Below, in pieces: positions 60,048 to 64,000 of a stretch of DNA of 64,000 nt (position 1 is the first letter of the stretch; every line of letters begins with the position of its first letter). The position numbers were made by a program, and so were the translations under genes. A model generated the notes under the pieces. The model worked only from the letters and a program-made list of their open reading frames with translations, made no database searches and was not told where the DNA came from. Origin of the DNA: Paenibacillus polysaccharolyticus (GTDB lineage: Bacteria; Bacillota; Bacilli; Paenibacillales; Paenibacillaceae); assembly GCF_900102085.1 (NCBI RefSeq), contig NZ_FMVM01000026.1:1-64000 (forward strand), given 5' to 3'.

Positions 60048-61121
60048 TTACCCAGAACTTTTAGCTGCATTGATCGTATCACGAATTAACTGAGCACGGT
60101 AGATGTCGCGCTCATCTGTACGCATATCCCCATACGTTTTTTGTAAAAACCCTGGCTGAGTCATTACATTCAACTCATTCATCACTGGAATCGATAATCC
60201 TTCCAACAAACCAAGATCTACGCCGAGCCGCACATCCGACAAACGTTGCGCCGCTTCCTTCGTGTCTACAATCGCTGCATGAGACAAAATCCCATAGGAA
60301 CGCATCACTCGATCCGTAATACGCAGTCTGGAATCAGTAATGAGCCGTTCTCTTGCGGTACGCTCATGACCAATCATCTGTAAAACAACACCGTGGAGGT
60401 TGTCGATCACTTCTTGCTCCGTCTGTCCAAGTGTAATCTGATTGGAAATCTGGAACAAGTTGCCCATCGCTTCGCTACCCTCTCCATAGATCCCTCGCAC
60501 CGTCAATCCCACTTGAGACACGGCACTAAGAATACGGCCGATCTGCTGTGTCATGACCAATGCAGGAAGGTGCATCATAACAGATGCCCTGACACCTGTT
60601 CCAACATTCGTGGGGCAACTCGTCAGATACCCTCTGCGATCATCAAACGCATAATCCACGTGCGCTTCAAAGGCATCATCTATAGCGGAAGCTTTCTCCC
60701 AGGCCTCTTTGACCTGGAACCCCGGATAGAGGCACTGGATACGCAAATGATCCTCTTCATTGATCATAATACTTACAGATTCATCCTCACTAAGGATCAC
60801 GGCTCCGTTGGTCGATTCATTCGCCAGACTCGGACTAATCAAATGTTTTTCCACCAGCACACGCTTGTCGAGTTCGTCAATATCGATCAGATCGAGTGTA
60901 GTAAAATCACCAAAGGCGTGTACGTCATCGTACTGAAGTACTTCGCTCAGCTTATTCAGCACCTCTTCCGATTGCTCACTCGAAGCCAGCATTGGAAACG
61001 GGATATGCTGAAGGTTACGTGCGATCCGGACACGACTGCTGATTACGATCTCCGAATCAGTTGCATCACTGCGCATCCAGTCACTGAGCGCCTTCTCTGT
61101 AAAACGCAGATTAGGCATCAT
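60048..61121 (-). CDS. mcsB: Protein arginine kinase McsB
   Basis: A 357-residue phosphagen-kinase-fold enzyme that phosphorylates arginine on CtsR and on misfolded proteins, marking them for ClpCP. Seen: SSRVRIARNLQ, NEEDHLRIQ, and CPTNVGTGVRAS with the catalytic Cys, plus the C-terminal RDIYRA motif that binds phospho-arginine. The ATG at 61121 is preceded by GGAGGGA. It sits between mcsA and clpC as usual. Confidence 0.97.
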   Translation of the reverse strand: MMPNLRFTEKALSDWMRSDATDSEIVISSRVRIARNLQHIPFPMLASSEQSEEVLNKLSEVLQYDDVHAFGDFTTLDLIDIDELDKRVLVEKHLISPSLANESTNGAVILSEDESVSIMINEEDHLRIQCLYPGFQVKEAWEKASAIDDAFEAHVDYAFDDRRGYLTSCPTNVGTGVRASVMMHLPALVMTQQIGRILSAVSQVGLTVRGIYGEGSEAMGNLFQISNQITLGQTEQEVIDNLHGVVLQMIGHERTARERLITDSRLRITDRVMRSYGILSHAAIVDTKEAAQRLSDVRLGVDLGLLEGLSIPVMNELNVMTQPGFLQKTYGDMRTDERDIYRAQLIRDTINAAKSSG

Positions 61122-61146
61122 GCTTCCCTCCTACTTATGACAAACT

Positions 61147-61665
61147 TTACTCTTGAGCTATTTCTTTTTCAAGTTCCCGGATCTGGTCACGAATCTGAGC
61201 GGCCTCTTCGAACTCTTCTTGAGCAATGCTCTGCTGCAGATTTTGCTTCAGATCGGCAATTTGCCTTTTCACCTTAATACGCCCGCCTGCTCTGGCAGGA
61301 ACTTTACCTACATGCGATGTACTCCCATGCACTCGCTTGAACAAAGGGTCCAGACGGCTGTCAAAGTATTTATAACAGGAACTGCAGCCAAAACGACCAA
61401 CTTTGCTGAACTGGGCATACGTCATACCACATTCTTCACATTGTAGCGTTTTAGCAGGAGCAGCACCTGAACTTTTGCCTGCCGGATCAAAATCGAGTAT
61501 TCCTGATAACAGGTTGTGTATAGAGAATCCTCCTGCTGTTCCAGGAATCATCTCCCCCTTCTCTCGGGCACATGATTCACAAATATGAAATTCCGTCTTC
61601 TCGCCATTTACAATTTTCGTAAAATGAAGTGTAGCCGGACGTTTATTACATTCTTGGCACAGCAT
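61147..61665 (-). CDS. mcsA: McsA, McsB activator with zinc and UVR domains
   Basis: A 172-residue protein. CQECNKRP (3-10) and CESCAREK (28-35) form one zinc site; CEECGMTY and CSSCYKYF form a second. A C-terminal UVR-like segment (QSIAQEEFEEAAQIRDQIRE) follows. McsA stimulates the McsB kinase and recruits it to ClpC. Follows ctsR with AGGAGGT before the ATG. Confidence 0.96.
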   Translation of the reverse strand: MLCQECNKRPATLHFTKIVNGEKTEFHICESCAREKGEMIPGTAGGFSIHNLLSGILDFDPAGKSSGAAPAKTLQCEECGMTYAQFSKVGRFGCSSCYKYFDSRLDPLFKRVHGSTSHVGKVPARAGGRIKVKRQIADLKQNLQQSIAQEEFEEAAQIRDQIRELEKEIAQE

Positions 61666-61696
61666 ATAGATGTACCTCCTTTGATCCCGATAGTTT

Positions 61697-62158
61697 TCAT
61701 TTACCGAGCAAAGATATTAGCATTGCCTTCAACATTCTGGCACGAATTTGATCCCGGTAAGGAAGTTTGACCATAAGAACTTCTCTCGACACAGCCGCAC
61801 GCATCAACCCGGCTTCCCGCTTGCTTAAAAAACGTGCTTCTTCCAATTGATAAATCAAGCCTTCCGCAGCAGTCTGTCCAATCTCGTCACCAATACTGTG
61901 ATGCAGATGGTTGTGCAGCGCCGATTGGGCAGGTAATTCAATGCGTTGTATACGAACATATCCACCACCGCCACGTTTACTCTCGACGAGATACCCTTTT
62001 TCAAGAGTGAAACGGGTGCTGATGACATAATTGATCTGGGAAGGTACACATGAAAACTGATCTGCCAGATCATTACGCTGAATTTCAATCATTCCTTCGG
62101 GACTTTCATGCAAAATACCCTTCAGATATCGTTCAATAATATCAGAGATATTACGCAT
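61697..62158 (-). CDS. ctsR: Class III heat-shock repressor CtsR
   Basis: A 153-residue repressor with an N-terminal winged helix-turn-helix (ADQFSCVPSQINYVISTRFT) and the Gly-rich wing GYLVESKRGGGGYVRIQR that acts as heat sensor. A C-terminal dimerisation and McsB-contact domain follows. The ATG at 62158 (MRNISDIIERYLKG) has GGAGGATG upstream; a 15-codon extension is rejected. It autoregulates through the box at 62453-62469. Confidence 0.97.
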   Translation of the reverse strand: MRNISDIIERYLKGILHESPEGMIEIQRNDLADQFSCVPSQINYVISTRFTLEKGYLVESKRGGGGYVRIQRIELPAQSALHNHLHHSIGDEIGQTAAEGLIYQLEEARFLSKREAGLMRAAVSREVLMVKLPYRDQIRARMLKAMLISLLGK

Positions 62159-62343
62159 CCAATCATCCTCCACTGTCTGAAACGTTAAGTCAATAAGGAC
62201 CACACGCCCCCACAGAGTACACCTTCTCCACCCATTTAACCACTCAGAGAAACAGCGAATCTTGCTGATACAAGTGTTAAACAGGAGAACAAAGGAAGCA
62301 CGAAGGTCCTTGAATATCCCCTTGATCTTCCAATGATGTGTTC

Positions 62344-62430
62344 CTACTTACGGTACTTTTCATCAGAGAACAGTAAGAAAGCTAACGTCATATCATAGGT
62401 AAATAGCACGTATTCCAGAAATACAATCAT
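62344..62430 (-). CDS. Possible 28-codon leader ORF upstream of ctsR
   Basis: ATG at 62430 opens MIVFLEYVLFTYDMTLAFLL and continues to SDEKYRK before TAG. AAGG is 10 bases upstream. The same frame stays open for about 36 more codons after the TAG. Coding is unproven; it lies between the CtsR box and ctsR in a leader of about 310 bases. Confidence 0.25.
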   Translation of the reverse strand: MIVFLEYVLFTYDMTLAFLLFSDEKYRK

Positions 62431-62452
62431 ACGGATTTAACCTTGAGTTGAC

Positions 62453-62469
62453 TTTGACTTTCTTTGACT
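62453..62469 (-). promoter_or_regulatory. CtsR operator
   Basis: AGTCAAAGAAAGTCAAA on the minus strand matches the CtsR consensus heptad repeat RGTCAAANANRGTCAAA at every position. A third partial heptad (AGTCAA) follows immediately. The box begins just downstream of the -10 of the ctsR promoter, where binding would block transcription. Confidence 0.95.
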
Positions 62470-62477
62470 TTATATAC

Positions 62478-62505
62478 ATTATAGCATATTTTACTGTTTT
62501 GCCAA
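62478..62505 (-). promoter_or_regulatory. Promoter of ctsR-mcsA-mcsB-clpC
   Basis: Minus-strand -35 TTGGCA (62500-62505), a 16-base spacer and a perfect -10 TATAAT (62478-62483), with the CtsR operator at the start-site region. Confidence 0.8.
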
Positions 62506-62555
62506 GTGGGGGCACTATTCATTTTTTACGATTTTACACGAAATATTCGCCTGAC

Positions 62556-62587
62556 ACAAAAAAACCTCTCCCGGACATCGGGAGAAG
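62556..62587 (-). terminator. Terminator of the acetyltransferase gene
   Basis: On the minus strand CTTCTCCCG pairs with CGGGAGAGG (one T-G) around a 5-base loop and is followed by seven T. Confidence 0.92.
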
Positions 62588-62653
62588 TTCTCATTGCTTC
62601 CAATTGCGCTTCGTATCTGTTGGAATGAAGTCGTACTCGATATAGATAGTCGC

Positions 62654-63838
62654 TCAAAAGAAATCAAGCAAGTAGGTTTCGCGTTTGGGAACTGCCTTTT
62701 CCAGCGCTTGGATTGCGCTCACTGGCCCTTCCAATCTGCTTATCTGTGCCATCTCTGCGGGTCTACGATAACCCATTAACACGGCTGAAAGGGTTTGAAT
62801 ACTGAGACGAATCGGCTGATTCAGCTGACCTTCACCATCCGATTTTGCCTTTTTCCATATTGAAGCGGTTCCGTTCATCGCCACGTTTAATTCCCATACA
62901 CCTTCGTTCCACGGAGCGTAAGCATCTTCGACATCAAGCCAAATCTGTACGGGCGAGTCCTGACTGGCAAAAGGGTACTGCGAAATGAACTGCTCCACGC
63001 TCACGATTCGTGCCATAAAGTAAGGAACTACCTCTTGCCCAATTCGTGGATTGTCCAATTGAAATGTAAGCATATCACTTGCAGGCGCCTGTAAAGTCAC
63101 TTCATCAATCATGGAATCGTGATTGGCAATGAACGTCCACAGCCCCCGTCTGGACTCTTCATTCAAATGAATGAATTCACCGATGGTAAATTTACTTTCC
63201 TTGACGTCGTAGAGGACATAACCTTGCGGTACTCCTGCCTCATCATAGTATACAGCACGCTGGCTTCCTTTTTTGACATAAACGGAATTTTCCCACCATG
63301 CATCATCACGATTCAAAGTCCCATTATAGCGCGCTGCATAAGCGTCATACACCTGCTTCAATTCAACAAGCTCCGTATTACCACGTTTTATCGTGCCTGG
63401 TGTCAGTTGTTTGGCCGGCAGTTCGGAGGAAGACATTTTGTATTTCTTATATTCAACATAGGTTTCCCAGCCATACTTTCGATAAAAGGAAAACGAAAAC
63501 GGATGCAGGAAAGATACACTTTGTTTATTCCGATTCATTTCTTCTAGTGCGTATTTTAGCAATCCTGCTACCCAGCCCTTACGTCTATATTCCGGCCAAG
63601 TGGCTACACCCGCGATCCCACCCATTTCAAAGGACCTTCCGTGGATATAGGTCTGAAAAGGAATAATCTGCAGCTTGGCTCCAACCTGACCATCCGCATA
63701 AACCCCCAATACGTTATGCTTAGCGAATTCCTGGCGTCGCCTCTCCAACTGGTCTTCTGTTAATTTAAATTGAAATGCATACTCAGAGAGTGCCATACAA
63801 GCCTCATAATCGTCGATTGTTAATTTGCGTAGTTCCAT
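62654..63838 (-). CDS. GNAT acetyltransferase, Eis-like
   Basis: A 394-residue protein of the Eis type: an N-terminal GNAT domain (IAGVATWPEYRRKGWVAGLL has the acetyl-CoA V/GxxRxxG motif), a second GNAT-like domain, and a C-terminal SCP2-like domain ending YLLDFF. The free C-terminal carboxylate is catalytic in Eis enzymes. Substrates of relatives include lysine or aminoglycoside amines; none can be assigned here. The ATG at 63838 has GAGGTG upstream; a GTG 12 bases earlier is in the ribosome site. Confidence 0.88.
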   Translation of the reverse strand: MELRKLTIDDYEACMALSEYAFQFKLTEDQLERRRQEFAKHNVLGVYADGQVGAKLQIIPFQTYIHGRSFEMGGIAGVATWPEYRRKGWVAGLLKYALEEMNRNKQSVSFLHPFSFSFYRKYGWETYVEYKKYKMSSSELPAKQLTPGTIKRGNTELVELKQVYDAYAARYNGTLNRDDAWWENSVYVKKGSQRAVYYDEAGVPQGYVLYDVKESKFTIGEFIHLNEESRRGLWTFIANHDSMIDEVTLQAPASDMLTFQLDNPRIGQEVVPYFMARIVSVEQFISQYPFASQDSPVQIWLDVEDAYAPWNEGVWELNVAMNGTASIWKKAKSDGEGQLNQPIRLSIQTLSAVLMGYRRPAEMAQISRLEGPVSAIQALEKAVPKRETYLLDFF

Positions 63839-63948
63839 ATCAACCTGCACCTCATTTTCTTCTAATGTAAGTTCATTCTGTACAAAAGGCCGCTTGTGCC
63901 CTTTTCTTACATTTGAGTGTCTCAGAGGTTCCCTTTAAAGTCAAACAA

Positions 63949-63969
63949 GAGATGTAACGTTCACATCTC
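63949..63969 (-). terminator. Hairpin at the right edge, possible terminator of an upstream gene
   Basis: GAGATGT pairs with ACATCTC around a 7-base loop, followed on the minus strand by TTGTTTGA. It could end a gene beyond the right edge. The 160 bases upstream of the acetyltransferase gene hold no other clear element. Confidence 0.4.
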
Positions 63970-64000
63970 CTAAATCATAATGTCTTCTGAATTTTAATAT

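Overview
The window is a chromosomal segment from a spore-forming Bacillales bacterium, almost certainly Paenibacillus. Three things point there. The partial 16S rRNA at the left edge has a Paenibacillus-type V1 region. The gene order closely follows the B. subtilis rrnI/rrnW-to-ctsR ribosomal region, here inverted so that nearly every gene reads on the minus strand. The coding base composition is intermediate. Sporulation and germination genes (pdaB, kbaA, gerD, cwlD, sigH, a SpoIIM-family gene) are interleaved with the translation genes, as in Bacillus. I see no prophage, insertion sequence, CRISPR array or tRNA gene. Assignments rest on reading the translated sequence and on remembered family features; no database search was run.

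Layout from left to right. 1-750: 5' end of a 16S rRNA gene with boxA and tandem promoters. 749-6414: a small unknown gene, a SpoIIM-family gene, pdaB, kbaA, gerD, salA (mrp) and cwlD. 6417-8394: sat-cysH, a sulfate-activation and reduction pair placed where Bacillus has other genes, followed by about 650 bp with no convincing gene. 9184-11012: rpsI, rplM and truA. 11172-26502: the continuous S10-spc-alpha ribosomal protein cluster (rplQ back to rpsJ) with secY, adk, map, a KOW-domain gene, infA and rpoA. 26936-31727: the str operon (tuf, fusA, rpsG, rpsL, and an L7Ae-like gene). 31929-43689: rpoC, rpoB, an rRNA methyltransferase, rplL, rplJ, rplA, rplK, nusG, secE and rpmG. 44000-50753: sigH, rae1 (yacP), rlmB, mrnC, cysS, cysE (behind a T-box leader) and gltX. 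50787-57086: ispF, ispD, a PIN/TRAM protein, an unrecognised plus-strand gene, pssA, disA and radA. 57390-62158: clpC, mcsB, mcsA and ctsR behind a CtsR operator. 62654-63838: an Eis-like acetyltransferase.

Together these genes make and tune the translation and transcription machinery. Recognisable controls include an L10 leader, a T-box on cysE-cysS, a CtsR box, and many TTGACA-like promoters with 17-base spacers. The most notable sequence-level observations are these: S12 carries Arg56 and Ala104 at positions linked to streptomycin response; a large stem-loop separates fusA and tuf; the ctsR leader holds a small ORF; GerD has long Gly/Ser-rich stretches; and the ECF-transporter genes usually found between rplQ and truA in Bacillus are absent.
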